A stretch of DNA of 64,000 nt from Ferruginibacter paludis (GTDB lineage: Bacteria > Bacteroidota > Bacteroidia > Chitinophagales > Chitinophagaceae). The position numbers and the translations under genes were made by a program. Below, piece after piece: positions 24,248-33,465 of this stretch; position 1 is the stretch's first letter; each line of letters begins with the position of its first letter. The notes beneath the pieces are model-generated. The model did not search any database and had not been told where the DNA came from. It worked only from the letters and a program-made list of their open reading frames with translations. The stretch spans positions 248,001 through 312,000 of the forward strand of contig NZ_JAUFQJ010000014.1 of the NCBI RefSeq assembly GCF_030409685.1, in the 5' to 3' direction.

Positions 24248-24829
24248 TTTATAGATTTTAAATGATGAAAAATAGTACCCGATGTTGGGAATCGATAAGA
24301 TTTATAAGACTTAAAATACAGTGTTTCCGGAAACTGTTCAATACCAAAACTAATAGCCAAAAGAGCTGTTGCCAAATTGATTTCACCGTGTATCATTGTG
24401 TGTGACCGCATGGTCAACCAAATAATAACTTTGCTGACTTGTAATTGGTAAAATCTGCAAAACGATCAGCATGCTGATGTGGCATTTGCAAAAAATGCTA
24501 AAAAGTAAAAACAGTGTTATACAATTCTGCGAAAGAAATTTATCAGGGTAAACCAACTTTATCCTCTTTTCCGTGGCACACACCATTCAGTTTACCTTAT
24601 CATGCTGCACTATGAATTCCGTCAGATTGAATTTACCAACAATGGTCAAACGTTAAACCAAAAATAGACATGGCTTTAAGGTTTGTCAATGACAATTATT
24701 AGTGAAAAAAATGATTGTGGTCAATAAGTTTGTTTTGTCAGCGGTCTCCTGATTTTCTTCCCGTGCTGCATTAGCTTACACATAATTCCCGGTTCGCTTT
24801 TCAGCATTTTTCTATCCAAAACTATCCGC
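24248..24829. other. Intergenic region, no gene recognised
   Basis: About 580 bp between divergent genes (phosphoesterase on minus, AraC regulator on plus). A 67-codon minus-strand frame at 24383-24586 has no protein-like pattern or start signal. Promoters of both genes should lie here; only the element at 24830 is clear. I see no repeat or stable hairpin. Confidence 0.5.
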
Positions 24830-24837
24830 TATATTTG
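24830..24837 (+). promoter_or_regulatory. Bacteroidota-type -7 promoter element (TATATTTG)
   Basis: TATATTTG matches TAnnTTTG and ends 22 bp before the ATG of the AraC-family gene. Confidence 0.55.
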
Positions 24838-24859
24838 GGTAGGCTGAAAATCCTTTATT

Positions 24860-25669
24860 ATGCAAATTTCACCTGCCGACAAATTATCCGGTTTAATAAA
24901 ACATTACCTTTTTTTAGAAAGCAATCAGTCGCAGATACGAAAGCTGCGCTTGTTTTCTGATGGTAATCCCGCAATGGTACTTTCCCTTAGAAACAACCTG
25001 GCTGATTTTAGCAACGATAACGGGCTGCCGCAATATTTACCGGGTTCATTTTTATACGGTCAGTTAACTAATTTCAGGGACATTCATATGTTCAACGAAA
25101 CAGCCCTGATAATTGTAGTTTTTCAACCAACCGGCTTATATCAGTTGCTTGGAACGCATATTGCCCAAATGCAGGATGCCATTGTACAAACAGAAGACCT
25201 GCTTGGCAAAAAGGCAATCAGCCTGCAGGAAAAATTAGCAGATAATTTTTCTCCCGGCAAGGCGGTTCATCTGCTGAATAGTTTTTTCATGGACATTCTT
25301 GTAAGAAAATCATTTATTGACATTACAATGGTGAACGCAGCCGTTAATTGTATTGTATCAAACAAGGGTATTGTTCCAATTCGCCATTTGGTAAAATTAA
25401 CCGGTTATTCAGAACGGCACATTGAAAGAAAATTTATTGAATCTGTCGGTATTGCTCCAAAAAAATTTGCCGGCATTGTACAACTACATTGCTTTCTAAA
25501 ACAATTAAAAAAGGGTGAAAACCTTACTGCTGTTGCGTATGCCGCAGGTTATGCTGATCAGTCACATCTTATCAAGACTTTCAAAAAACATACTGGTATT
25601 ACGCCGAAACTATACCTGGGCAAAGCGCAAAAACTAGCTTCCAATTTTGTGGAATTTGCTGAAATGTAA
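24860..25669 (+). CDS. AraC-family transcriptional regulator
   Basis: A 269-residue regulator. The N-terminal part (about 1-140) is a DUF6597-like sensor fold that begins QISPADKLSGLIKHYLFLES and includes PGSFLYGQL and VFQPTGLYQLLG. The C-terminal HTH_18 domain (about 165-260) has both helix-turn-helix units: IRHLVKLTGYSERHIERKFI and NLTAVAYAAGYADQSHLIKT, then FKKHTGITPKLYL. It precedes the nitrilase gene by 78 bp on the same strand and may control it. Each gene has its own promoter element. The inducer is unknown. Confidence 0.92.
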   Translation: MQISPADKLSGLIKHYLFLESNQSQIRKLRLFSDGNPAMVLSLRNNLADFSNDNGLPQYLPGSFLYGQLTNFRDIHMFNETALIIVVFQPTGLYQLLGTHIAQMQDAIVQTEDLLGKKAISLQEKLADNFSPGKAVHLLNSFFMDILVRKSFIDITMVNAAVNCIVSNKGIVPIRHLVKLTGYSERHIERKFIESVGIAPKKFAGIVQLHCFLKQLKKGENLTAVAYAAGYADQSHLIKTFKKHTGITPKLYLGKAQKLASNFVEFAEM

Positions 25670-25717
25670 TTAAAGTGCCGTGTCGGAATTGTACAATTTT
25701 ATTAATCCCCTGCTGCA

Positions 25718-25725
25718 TAATTTTG
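25718..25725 (+). promoter_or_regulatory. Bacteroidota-type -7 promoter element (TAATTTTG)
   Basis: TAATTTTG fits TAnnTTTG and ends 22 bp before the nitrilase ATG, implying that the nitrilase gene can be transcribed separately from the regulator. Confidence 0.5.
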
Positions 25726-25747
25726 TGCAACAACTAAAATCATTATC

Positions 25748-26704
25748 ATGAATAATCTCAGGATATCTACCGCCCAGTTTGAAAATAAAAGCGGTGACAA
25801 AAGTTATAACCTGTCTGTTATCGATTCCCTTTCACAACAGGCAGCTGCCGGCGGGACGGATGTTATTGCCTTTCATGAATGCTCTGTCACAGGCTATAGT
25901 TTTGCCCGTCATCTTTCAAAAGAACAAATGCTGGAGCTGGCAGAATTTATTCCGGGTGGTGAAAGTATTGCTGCGCTCACTGCGATAGCAACAAAACATG
26001 GTATTGTTATTTTAGCGGGTCTGTTTGAAAAAGATGAACAGGGGAACTTATTCAAAGCATATGTATGTGTAGATGAAAAAGGGCTGGTGGCCAAGTACAG
26101 AAAATTACATCCGTTTATCAATCCGCATTTAACACCGGGCGATGCGTATTGCATTTTTGAAATCAAAGGTTGGCAATGCGGTATTTTGATTTGCTATGAT
26201 AACAACATTATAGAAAACGTAAGGGCTACCAAACTGCTGGGGGCCGACATTATCTTTATGCCGCACGTAACCATGTGTACGCCGTCTACCAGGCCGGGTG
26301 CAGGTTTTGTTGATCCGGCATTATGGCTCAACCGTGAAAACGACCCTACTTCTCTGAGGCTCGAATTCGATGGCATGAAAGGCCGCAGCTGGCTGATGAA
26401 GTGGCTGCCTTCCAGGGCGTACGACAATGCGGTATACGTTGTATTCAGTAATCCGATTGGTATGGATGATGACCAGTTAAAAAATGGATGTTCTATGATC
26501 ATTGATCCGTTTGGCGATGTGCTTGCCGAATGCCGTTTGCTGGATGATAGTTTTGTAACGGCTACCTTTACACAGCAAAAATTAACGGAAGCGGGTGGCT
26601 ATCGGTATATAAAAGCAAGACGACCTGATTTATACCGGGATATCATTGGCATGGAACATCAGCCGGAACAAAAAGTTGTGTGGCTGAACGGAGATAAAAA
26701 ATAG
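25748..26704 (+). CDS. Carbon-nitrogen hydrolase (nitrilase superfamily)
   Basis: A 318-residue nitrilase-superfamily enzyme with the Glu-Lys-Cys triad in order: Glu in DVIAFHECSVTGYSF, Lys in AKYRKLHPFINPHL, and Cys in CGILICYDNNIIENVR. The family hydrolyses nitriles, amides or N-carbamoyl compounds through a thioester intermediate. The segment DNAVYVVFSNPIGMD and the Cys context (ICYD) suggest an amidase branch rather than a true nitrilase. It has no signal peptide, so it is cytoplasmic. The AraC-family regulator lies directly upstream. The substrate is unassigned. Confidence 0.9.
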   Translation: MNNLRISTAQFENKSGDKSYNLSVIDSLSQQAAAGGTDVIAFHECSVTGYSFARHLSKEQMLELAEFIPGGESIAALTAIATKHGIVILAGLFEKDEQGNLFKAYVCVDEKGLVAKYRKLHPFINPHLTPGDAYCIFEIKGWQCGILICYDNNIIENVRATKLLGADIIFMPHVTMCTPSTRPGAGFVDPALWLNRENDPTSLRLEFDGMKGRSWLMKWLPSRAYDNAVYVVFSNPIGMDDDQLKNGCSMIIDPFGDVLAECRLLDDSFVTATFTQQKLTEAGGYRYIKARRPDLYRDIIGMEHQPEQKVVWLNGDKK

Positions 26705-26724
26705 CAGTCTTGTGCAACGAGGAC

Positions 26725-29457
26725 TTATTTTTTTCCATAACTAATTAAATTCGCCATAATACGGTAAGCGCCTGTTACACCATTTGGCAACTGCCGGTGA
26801 AATGCATAAGCACAATACGTATAATAACCTTTTCCAACTTTAGCCATCAGCCATCCGCCGCTCTGCGGTGCCTGGCCTTTATCGTAAGCAGCAATGATAG
26901 GCGTATAAGCAGTATCCCAGGTGGAGAAGAATTTAGAGCCTCGTTGTTCCTGCCACTGCTCAAAATCTTTCAAGCTAATTTTGTTTGGATAATTCAACAC
27001 CCGGTGATGCTCAGCCAGCAGCTGAATGGGGGAATCTTCTTCAGAAACCTCTTCTGAATTATCCGGTAATACCGCAGGATAGGGGGCCATTTTCCGTGGC
27101 ATAAATTCCGGCGTTTGAAACAGCACAATTAAGTGTCCGCCATTGTTGGCATAATCCAACAGCCGCTGATTGTAAGTGTTTAAATCGGCTCGAACGGCGT
27201 AAGCTCTCGTGCCGAGCATAATTACATCATACCTGCTTAACACACCCGATGAAAGGTCACTGGTGTTAAGTAATTGTACTGCGGCTCCCAGCTGTTCAAG
27301 GCAACGTGGTACTTCGTCACCTACACCCATTACGTAGCCAATACGTATGCCTGGCGTGACTGTGACATTTATCCCTTTTATGCTGGCGATAGCTGCATGA
27401 TAGAGTACAGCCTGGTCCATATCACGGTGACTGATTAGCTCATAGCCCTCCGTATAGGCTTTGCCGTTAGCCGTTGCAGTCGCCTGTATGGAGTAGCTTT
27501 TTTCTTCGATGGCTGGCATTAACATTTTTATTGTAAAGTTGTTTCTTTCGCCTGCCCTGCTGAATGTAAAAGGTGTTTGTTGCGGAACTGTTTTCCAGCC
27601 TGCAGGTACCTGCAAAGCCAGGGTTCCGGTAATTACACTATCATAATTATTCACCAGTTCTATAGTTACATCGATGCTCTTAGCTTTCTTACTCAGCGGA
27701 ACAATACCTTGCCGGGGTTGGATATTTACGGCGATTGCCGGCGCTATTTTTAGCGTATAGTCGTTATAACCGTAAGGCAGATTGACCTGCCTTACCTGCA
27801 CCGGCATTTGTAGTTCAATTGCTTCTCCGTTAATGGTATAACTGGCTGAAACATTCATTGCCGGGGCTCCCCATGGTAAATACTCGTATGCTGAGTTTTT
27901 TAAAAAATATTGATTCTGCTGCAGCGAATCGCGGTAAAAATAGGGTTGCGAATAAAGTGCATTTTCAGGAAGGGTTACATCACATGTCTGCGTTATTTTT
28001 TCGTTGGCTTGCAACAGATTGAACATGGCCTCACTACCGATCAACCCAGTTCCGGCCGGGCCGTTAACCTGGATCTGTTTAGGTTCAATTGACACCGTGC
28101 TGTTGTTTACCAACTCAATTTGTACCTTAAAAGTTCTGCCAGCAACAGCAAACCCCATCGTTGCAAGTGGTTCCCAGAAGTTGCGGGTATCGCTTGTATT
28201 TTCCGGCACGGCGACGGCTTGCAAATGAATACCCAGCGCAGTATTGATAGCATCCGTGAACTGGCGCTCTTTAACCTGCAATAAAAAAGCTGCTTCAGAC
28301 TGATGCGGAAGTAAACGAATGGCAGTCCGTGTTTTCGACAAGCCATCCGTAAGCTGGGAAACAATGGCTGCAGGTGTATTAATACGAAGTGCGGCAATGG
28401 CTTGAGTCACATCTGTTGCAATGTCCGTCAGCAGAGGCATTACTCCTGTGGGTGCCGTTTCACCAGTTATGGTAAAGATGCAGGTAAGAGTGGTATCTAT
28501 TCCATCAAAAAAACTATTTTCTTTTTCATTGCTTGTTACATTGCTGTAAAGCCGTTCATAATACTGAACAGTGGGGCCATTGACTTCATTGATTTGCCCG
28601 CCAAACTGCGAGCGGTGAAAGCTATAACCCAGCGCAGCAAAATTTTTATACGATTTGCCCAGCCATGGACTATATTCCCCGGTATTCAATCCGATATTCC
28701 AATGCTCATTTTCCTCTACGCCCCCGCGGTAAAATTTAAGCGCCTTCCAGGGCCGTAACCCTTCACTGGTAATTTGTTCAGGGAATGCTAAAGGATCGCC
28801 GGCGAGTAAAAAAGCCTGCTGACTTATTTCGCCCGCTGCCTCGTGATTGCCATGCCCGTCTCTTGCCGACCCATAAAAACGGGACACAATCACCAATGGT
28901 CTGTTGATGCGGATCACTTTTACCATTTCCCGCAATACATTTTCTTTACCCCATTTATCGTAGGCCTCTTCTACCCTTTTTGAAAATCCGTAATCAAGCA
29001 GTTTTGTAAAATACAAATCATCCAAACCATAATAACTGGCCGCCAATAAAAATTCTTCTGTTCTTAATAATCCTAATGCATCAAATGCTTCTACACCCAC
29101 CACGTTTCCACCACTCTCGCCGCGGTTCAACGACAGCAAAGCAGTACGGGCGCCAGTGCCGCGACCAAGATAAGTCACCAGGTCAGCAGCCTCATCATCA
29201 GGATGTGCCTGGGTATGTAGCGCACTGGCAGTAGTTGTAAGTTTCAGTAATTTTTGATATAGCCCTGTTACACCATGATCCTGCGGCAAGTCACGTGCCG
29301 CCTGTTTTTCGCCGATGAGCGTTAAAACTTTATACAAGCCATCCGTGTTGGTTTGCGCTGATACATCGGTGCTGTCAACAACGATAAAACAAATAATAAA
29401 ACCGCAACAGGTAATTACTTTAAAAAAGAAAGAGTGCAGGAACAACATACATTTCAT
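26725..29457 (-). CDS. Large secreted PIG-L family deacetylase
   Basis: A 910-residue exported protein (signal region ITCCGFIICFIVVDSTDVSAQ). The PIG-L (LmbE-like) zinc deacetylase domain spans about residues 75-330: the metal-binding THAHPDDE-like motif appears as QAHPDDEAADLV, followed by RTALLSLNRGESGGNVVG and DGHGNHEAAG. The middle (about 420-690) holds beta-rich modules (KSIDVTIELVNNYD, VPAGWKTVP). The C-terminal 200 residues are a class I glutamine amidotransferase-like fold (GIRIGYVMGVGDEVPRCLEQ, YDVIMLGTRAYAVRADL, NNGGHLIVLFQTPE). It likely removes N-acetyl groups from an amino-sugar or glycan in the periplasm. It is a single-gene unit, convergent with the nitrilase gene. Confidence 0.88.
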   Translation of the reverse strand: MKCMLFLHSFFFKVITCCGFIICFIVVDSTDVSAQTNTDGLYKVLTLIGEKQAARDLPQDHGVTGLYQKLLKLTTTASALHTQAHPDDEAADLVTYLGRGTGARTALLSLNRGESGGNVVGVEAFDALGLLRTEEFLLAASYYGLDDLYFTKLLDYGFSKRVEEAYDKWGKENVLREMVKVIRINRPLVIVSRFYGSARDGHGNHEAAGEISQQAFLLAGDPLAFPEQITSEGLRPWKALKFYRGGVEENEHWNIGLNTGEYSPWLGKSYKNFAALGYSFHRSQFGGQINEVNGPTVQYYERLYSNVTSNEKENSFFDGIDTTLTCIFTITGETAPTGVMPLLTDIATDVTQAIAALRINTPAAIVSQLTDGLSKTRTAIRLLPHQSEAAFLLQVKERQFTDAINTALGIHLQAVAVPENTSDTRNFWEPLATMGFAVAGRTFKVQIELVNNSTVSIEPKQIQVNGPAGTGLIGSEAMFNLLQANEKITQTCDVTLPENALYSQPYFYRDSLQQNQYFLKNSAYEYLPWGAPAMNVSASYTINGEAIELQMPVQVRQVNLPYGYNDYTLKIAPAIAVNIQPRQGIVPLSKKAKSIDVTIELVNNYDSVITGTLALQVPAGWKTVPQQTPFTFSRAGERNNFTIKMLMPAIEEKSYSIQATATANGKAYTEGYELISHRDMDQAVLYHAAIASIKGINVTVTPGIRIGYVMGVGDEVPRCLEQLGAAVQLLNTSDLSSGVLSRYDVIMLGTRAYAVRADLNTYNQRLLDYANNGGHLIVLFQTPEFMPRKMAPYPAVLPDNSEEVSEEDSPIQLLAEHHRVLNYPNKISLKDFEQWQEQRGSKFFSTWDTAYTPIIAAYDKGQAPQSGGWLMAKVGKGYYTYCAYAFHRQLPNGVTGAYRIMANLISYGKK

Positions 29458-29615
29458 GTGGCTGATAATTTACTGAATTGAAATTACTGCAATTGAATGG
29501 AATTCATCTGACAACAATTTCAATAAATCTCTGCCTGCAATAAATTCGTCATTCATTTAAACCGCATGAAAAAATGTTTCCGATGGTCGTACAAAACACC
29601 AGGTTTCTGTTATAC

Positions 29616-30089
29616 TTACACCCTTTCAACCGAGCAATTATAACAGCCTTGTTTAGCGCTGTGAATATGGATATAAGTGATGGAAGGATTTGAAAACATA
29701 ATGTCAATCTGATCACTCAATGCGTCAACTTCTGTAACAGCTGCCTCTTTCATAAAACCTTTTTCATCATACCCCCTTAAAGAAAGTGGCTTGTTCATCA
29801 ATATCACCGGAATTTGATTGACTGCCATTGCAGCTGTTGTTGCCTGCTTTCTTACAAAGAGGGGTCCGCTGGATTGATAGGGTGAATTTGTTTTATGGTG
29901 CTGGTAAGGGAGTAATAAAATTTCTTCTCCTATGGCAGGATTATCCAGGCTTACCCTGCACGGAAACCCGCGTTCCTTATCCACGATCATTCTTACAGCG
30001 CCTGTTTCAGCCAGCTGATCATCGATCAGATCAAACAGGGAACTGAATTCATTTTCGTTTAAAGACTTCATCAAAAAATTTGTTTTCAT
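29616..30089 (-). CDS. DUF1203 family protein
   Basis: About 157 residues from the ATG at 30089 (MKTNFLMKSL). A longer frame back to 30248 exists, but its 53 residues do not belong to the family. DUF1203 motifs are GFPCRVSLDNPAIGEEILLL, PYQHHKTNSPYQSSGPLFVR, PLSLRGYDEKGFM, and the C-terminal YIHIHSAKQGCYNCSVERV, with two cysteines in the GCYNC context. Family function is unknown; proteins are cytoplasmic. It is a single-gene unit. Confidence 0.85.
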   Translation of the reverse strand: MKTNFLMKSLNENEFSSLFDLIDDQLAETGAVRMIVDKERGFPCRVSLDNPAIGEEILLLPYQHHKTNSPYQSSGPLFVRKQATTAAMAVNQIPVILMNKPLSLRGYDEKGFMKEAAVTEVDALSDQIDIMFSNPSITYIHIHSAKQGCYNCSVERV

Positions 30090-30483
30090 CTTGCTATTTT
30101 TTTTATAAAAGTAGTATGCCCTGCCATTTTGTAAAACCCGAATCTTGCTATGTCTGCTGGTATTTATTTTATTTTTTTTAAACCGCAGCCCTGGCAGAAA
30201 TTGTGCAAAAAATTGCCCACCGCTACATTTATATTTCGCCTTGTTCATACCCGCAAATTATTAATTGATTAAATTTTGTGTAACGATTTGAATGAAATAG
30301 CGATTTATATCTGAACACGTCTAAACCATAAACTATCCTCATACAATTATCAATGCCTGGTTCTTCAACAAAAGTCTATGTAATAAAAAATCAGCATGGG
30401 TATTGTAGTAAATTTTTCCCGTTAGCCTTTTTATTTTTCCAGCATTGCAACAGGTTTAAAATAAACAAACAACTAATCACACT
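30090..30483. other. Intergenic region between divergent genes
   Basis: About 390 bp. The minus-strand frame of the DUF1203 gene remains open to 30248 (starting MNKAKYKCSGG) but looks non-coding: it is Lys/Asn-rich, with no family similarity. The rest is AT-rich DNA with no TAnnTTTG element I am confident of, no repeats and no RNA gene. Confidence 0.45.
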
Positions 30484-30969
30484 ATGAGATATCTATTGCT
30501 GCTACTAATTACGACGACTCTTGTCAACGCTACGTCATGCCGCGAAACAAAAAAATCTGCAACAGCAACCGCAGTAACAGACAGTTCAAAAACCGGGGAA
30601 ATGAAAATAATGATTCCAAACACTTATTGTTATTCAAACCCGGGCGGCAAAGATTCCGTGTACTTAAAACTGGAAAAATTTCCGAATGTAGTCACCGGCA
30701 AGTTGATGTATAAATTGTATGAAAAGGATAGTAATACCGGGGACATCGATGGGGTATTGCATGGCGACACGCTGATTGCCGATTACAAATTTTTATCGGA
30801 AGGAGTGACCTCTGTAAGGCAAATCATCTTTTTAATTAAAAACGATACGGCCCGGGAAGGGTATGGCGAAATGGAAGAGCGGAACGGCAAAATGGTCTTC
30901 AAAAATCTGCAGGAAACCGATTTTACGAAGAGTGTACTGCTTAATAAAACAGAGTGCTCTATTCAGTAA
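30484..30969 (+). CDS. Hypothetical lipoprotein
   Basis: A 161-residue protein with a lipoprotein-like signal (RYLLLLLITTTLVNATSC; Cys in ATSC fits a lipobox with Thr-Ser before Cys). The mature part is mostly beta strands: YLKLEKFPNVVTGKLMYKLY, EKDSNTGDIDGVLHGDTLIA, DYKFLSEGVTSVRQIIFLIK. The GVLHGDTLIADYKF pattern is common in small Bacteroidota lipoproteins of unknown function. It is followed 53 bp later by the META-domain lipoprotein on the same strand, likely one unit. Confidence 0.65.
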   Translation: MRYLLLLLITTTLVNATSCRETKKSATATAVTDSSKTGEMKIMIPNTYCYSNPGGKDSVYLKLEKFPNVVTGKLMYKLYEKDSNTGDIDGVLHGDTLIADYKFLSEGVTSVRQIIFLIKNDTAREGYGEMEERNGKMVFKNLQETDFTKSVLLNKTECSIQ

Positions 30970-31022
30970 ATACTTCGGCTAAATCATAGCTCTCATCATC
31001 CATTTGTTTTAAACTTTTAATT

Positions 31023-31478
31023 ATGAAAAATTTAAACCGATGCTTTATTGCAATTGTTTTGCTCATGCTGTTATCCAATTGTTCCAGCACTAAAAAACAA
31101 ACTGCTTTTACAGGTGGCAGCGAACTGCTGTATGCCAACCAATGGAATCTTATAGAACTGAACAGCACACCGGTAACCTCAGGCAAAGCCCGCTTACTTT
31201 TTTTCCCAGGCCAGGTTAGCAGGGTATCCGGCAATGCAGGCTGTAACAACCTTACCGGCACTTTTGACTTGACAGGCGTAAACTTCATACATTTTTCACC
31301 GCTCGTAACAACACGCATGGCCTGTATTGAAGCCACCAGGGAACAGGAATTCACGGAGGCACTGGGCCAGGTAAATAACTGGAGCATTGTTAATAACCAA
31401 CTGCTGCTGAACAATGATAAAATATTATTGGCCAGGTTAACTGCAGCGCCGGTTAAACCAATAAATTTAGCACAGTAA
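31023..31478 (+). CDS. META domain lipoprotein (HslJ-like)
   Basis: A 151-residue lipoprotein (signal CFIAIVLLMLLSNC, Cys in SNC). The META domain is clear: NQWNLIELNSTPV, LLFFPGQVSRVSGNAGCNN, LTGTFDLTGVNFIHFSPLVT, TRMACIEATREQEFTEAL, and WSIVNNQLLLNNDKILLARL. The domain is found in HslJ (heat-inducible, linked to novobiocin resistance in E. coli) and in protease inhibitors. The SGNAGCNN and TRMAC cysteines may form a disulfide, as in relatives. It lies in tandem with the preceding lipoprotein gene and just before the lipase-like gene. Confidence 0.88.
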   Translation: MKNLNRCFIAIVLLMLLSNCSSTKKQTAFTGGSELLYANQWNLIELNSTPVTSGKARLLFFPGQVSRVSGNAGCNNLTGTFDLTGVNFIHFSPLVTTRMACIEATREQEFTEALGQVNNWSIVNNQLLLNNDKILLARLTAAPVKPINLAQ

Positions 31479-31552
31479 CTATTGTACACACTGTGCGAGA
31501 CTTGTCTTTACCCCGCAAAAATCTTTTATTCCAAACACTTCAAACAACTATT

Positions 31553-33379
31553 ATGAGATTCATTACTTGGACTGCAAACCTGATTTTAAAATCAACGCTT
31601 ACCCTTGCCGCAGTTGTATTTTTGCTTACCGCCGGCGCTCAGCATCTTAAGCCCGGTTTTGATAAAGAAGAGTATAGACAATTAATGTTATTGAATGTAA
31701 GAACCGCCGCCAATGAAAAATATGCAAAGGACTTTGAAGCACCAAAAGATTATCAAATGATCTATCGTTCTGCTGTAATTGGTCTTGATAATTTATGGGA
31801 TCTGTGGACCGCACCCAACAATGCCGCCGTTATCAGCATAAGAGGTACCACCGTAAAGCCGGAGAGTTGGCTGGTAAATTTTTATGCCGCCATGGTACCG
31901 GCAAAAGGCAAGATTCAAATCAACGACAAAGAAGTTTTCAACTACCAGCTGGCGGCCAACCCTAATGCAGCCGTGCATGTTGGCTGGTTACTGAGCACGG
32001 CTTATTTAAGTAAAGACATACTGCCAAAAATAAAAGAGCTCTATAGCAAAGGCACTAAAGAGTTTTTAATTATGGGTCATAGCCAGGGTGGTGCCATTGC
32101 TTTTTTAATGACCTCTTATTTATACAACCTGCAAAAAATAAATGAACTACCAGCGGATATCCGTTTTAAAACATATTGTAGTGCCGGCCCCAAGCCGGGC
32201 AATTTGTATTATGCCTACGAATACGAAGCGATGGTCCAGGGGGGCTGGGGTTACAATGTGGTGAACGCAGCAGACTGGGTGCCGGAAGTGCCTTTTTCTA
32301 TTCAAACAACCAATGATTTTAATCGTCCCAACCCTTTTGCGGGGATCGGCGACATGATTAAGAAGCAAAGTTTAATCAACAGGATTGCTATAAAATATGC
32401 CTACAATCAATTAGATAAACCTACAAAAAAAGCGCAGCGTAATTTTCAAAAATATCTGGGCGGTGTAGCATCTAAAATGGTAAGTAAATCTATCCCGGGT
32501 TTTAACGCACCAGATTATTACAACAGCAACAATTATGTAAGAACAGGCACTACCATTGTATTGTTACCCGATGACGCTTACTACAAAGAATTCCCGAACG
32601 ATACCAGTAACATTTTTATCCATCATCTGCACAAACCCTATTTGATGCTGCTGGATAAAATGCCTGCGGAGGCACCTAACGCAACCTCAGCTACCAGTCT
32701 GGTGTACAGCCCGAGTCCGGCAGATATTGCAGCTGCCAAAGAGCGCACAAAACCATTGGTACCAAAGAGAATGGTGTTGCATAGTGCCTTCGGTTTTCAA
32801 AGTCCCGATTTTGATAACCTGAATCAGCAACTGGCAGCGGCGGGCTTTATGAAATTGAATAAAACCTACTTCACCAGAGGTGCTGGCTTCTTTACCGTGT
32901 TCCCGCAAATAAGGTTGGCCACATTAACCAACTATCAAACCTATACCGCCACTAAAGATGATGGCAATGCAGAAAATTCATTGCGTGGTACTACGGTCGG
33001 CACATCCTTGGGCATTTCATTGCTAAGATCTTCTACCACATTTATCATTCCTTTCGCTGGCGTCAGCTACTCGTGGTTTGGTGCAAGAATTTCAAAAACG
33101 CTGGCCGGCACTCAGTCGTTTAATTCCTATTTAAACGGAACCGCCAACCAGCAACATATTTCCTATAACGGATTTGTAAGCAACGTTGGTTTGCATGTTT
33201 CTTGTATGCCGTTAATCGATAAAAAACTTTTGCATAATACCGTGGTAGGTTTTAAGGCAGGCTATTTTTCCGGCATTGGAAACCCTAAATGGAAAACAAA
33301 TACCACTGCGTTGAATGGCGGACCCAAAACAAATACGCAGGGCTTTTATGCCAATGTTGTTTTGGGTGTTGCATTGTAA
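31553..33379 (+). CDS. Secreted class 3 lipase-like protein with C-terminal barrel-like region
   Basis: About 608 residues from ATG 31553, which is preferred because a clear signal peptide begins there (LTLAAVVFLLTAGAQ); the upstream frame-open codons lack it. The alpha/beta hydrolase part has VISIRGTTVKPESWLVNFYA (the class 3 lipase RGT segment) and the nucleophile elbow EFLIMGHSQGGAIAFLMTSY (Ser near residue 177), followed by TYCSAGPKPGNLYYAYEYE and VNAADWVPEVPF (acidic residue). The C-terminal 180 residues have beta-barrel-like alternation (TSLGISLLRSSTTFIIPFAG, YANVVLGVAL), suggesting association with the outer membrane. Likely a surface or periplasmic lipase/esterase. A terminator follows. 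Confidence 0.82.
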   Translation: MRFITWTANLILKSTLTLAAVVFLLTAGAQHLKPGFDKEEYRQLMLLNVRTAANEKYAKDFEAPKDYQMIYRSAVIGLDNLWDLWTAPNNAAVISIRGTTVKPESWLVNFYAAMVPAKGKIQINDKEVFNYQLAANPNAAVHVGWLLSTAYLSKDILPKIKELYSKGTKEFLIMGHSQGGAIAFLMTSYLYNLQKINELPADIRFKTYCSAGPKPGNLYYAYEYEAMVQGGWGYNVVNAADWVPEVPFSIQTTNDFNRPNPFAGIGDMIKKQSLINRIAIKYAYNQLDKPTKKAQRNFQKYLGGVASKMVSKSIPGFNAPDYYNSNNYVRTGTTIVLLPDDAYYKEFPNDTSNIFIHHLHKPYLMLLDKMPAEAPNATSATSLVYSPSPADIAAAKERTKPLVPKRMVLHSAFGFQSPDFDNLNQQLAAAGFMKLNKTYFTRGAGFFTVFPQIRLATLTNYQTYTATKDDGNAENSLRGTTVGTSLGISLLRSSTTFIIPFAGVSYSWFGARISKTLAGTQSFNSYLNGTANQQHISYNGFVSNVGLHVSCMPLIDKKLLHNTVVGFKAGYFSGIGNPKWKTNTTALNGGPKTNTQGFYANVVLGVAL

Positions 33380-33393
33380 ACAGCAACAATAAA

Positions 33394-33442
33394 CGCAGTG
33401 TTAACCAGTTGATAAATGGCGGTTAGCACTGCGCTTATTTTT
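33394..33442. terminator. Hairpin terminator between convergent genes
   Basis: CGCAGTGTTAACC (33394-33406) pairs with GGTTAGCACTGCG (33421-33433) with a single G-T wobble, a 14-nt loop, and a TTATTTTTT tail on the plus strand. It serves the lipase-like gene. Confidence 0.75.
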
Positions 33443-33465
33443 TAGCAAGCCTGTTCGTTATTGTA

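Noticed and set aside
24383-24586. 67-codon minus-strand frame upstream of the AraC gene
   Set aside because: No start signal, no recognisable pattern, and it lies where promoters of divergent genes are expected.
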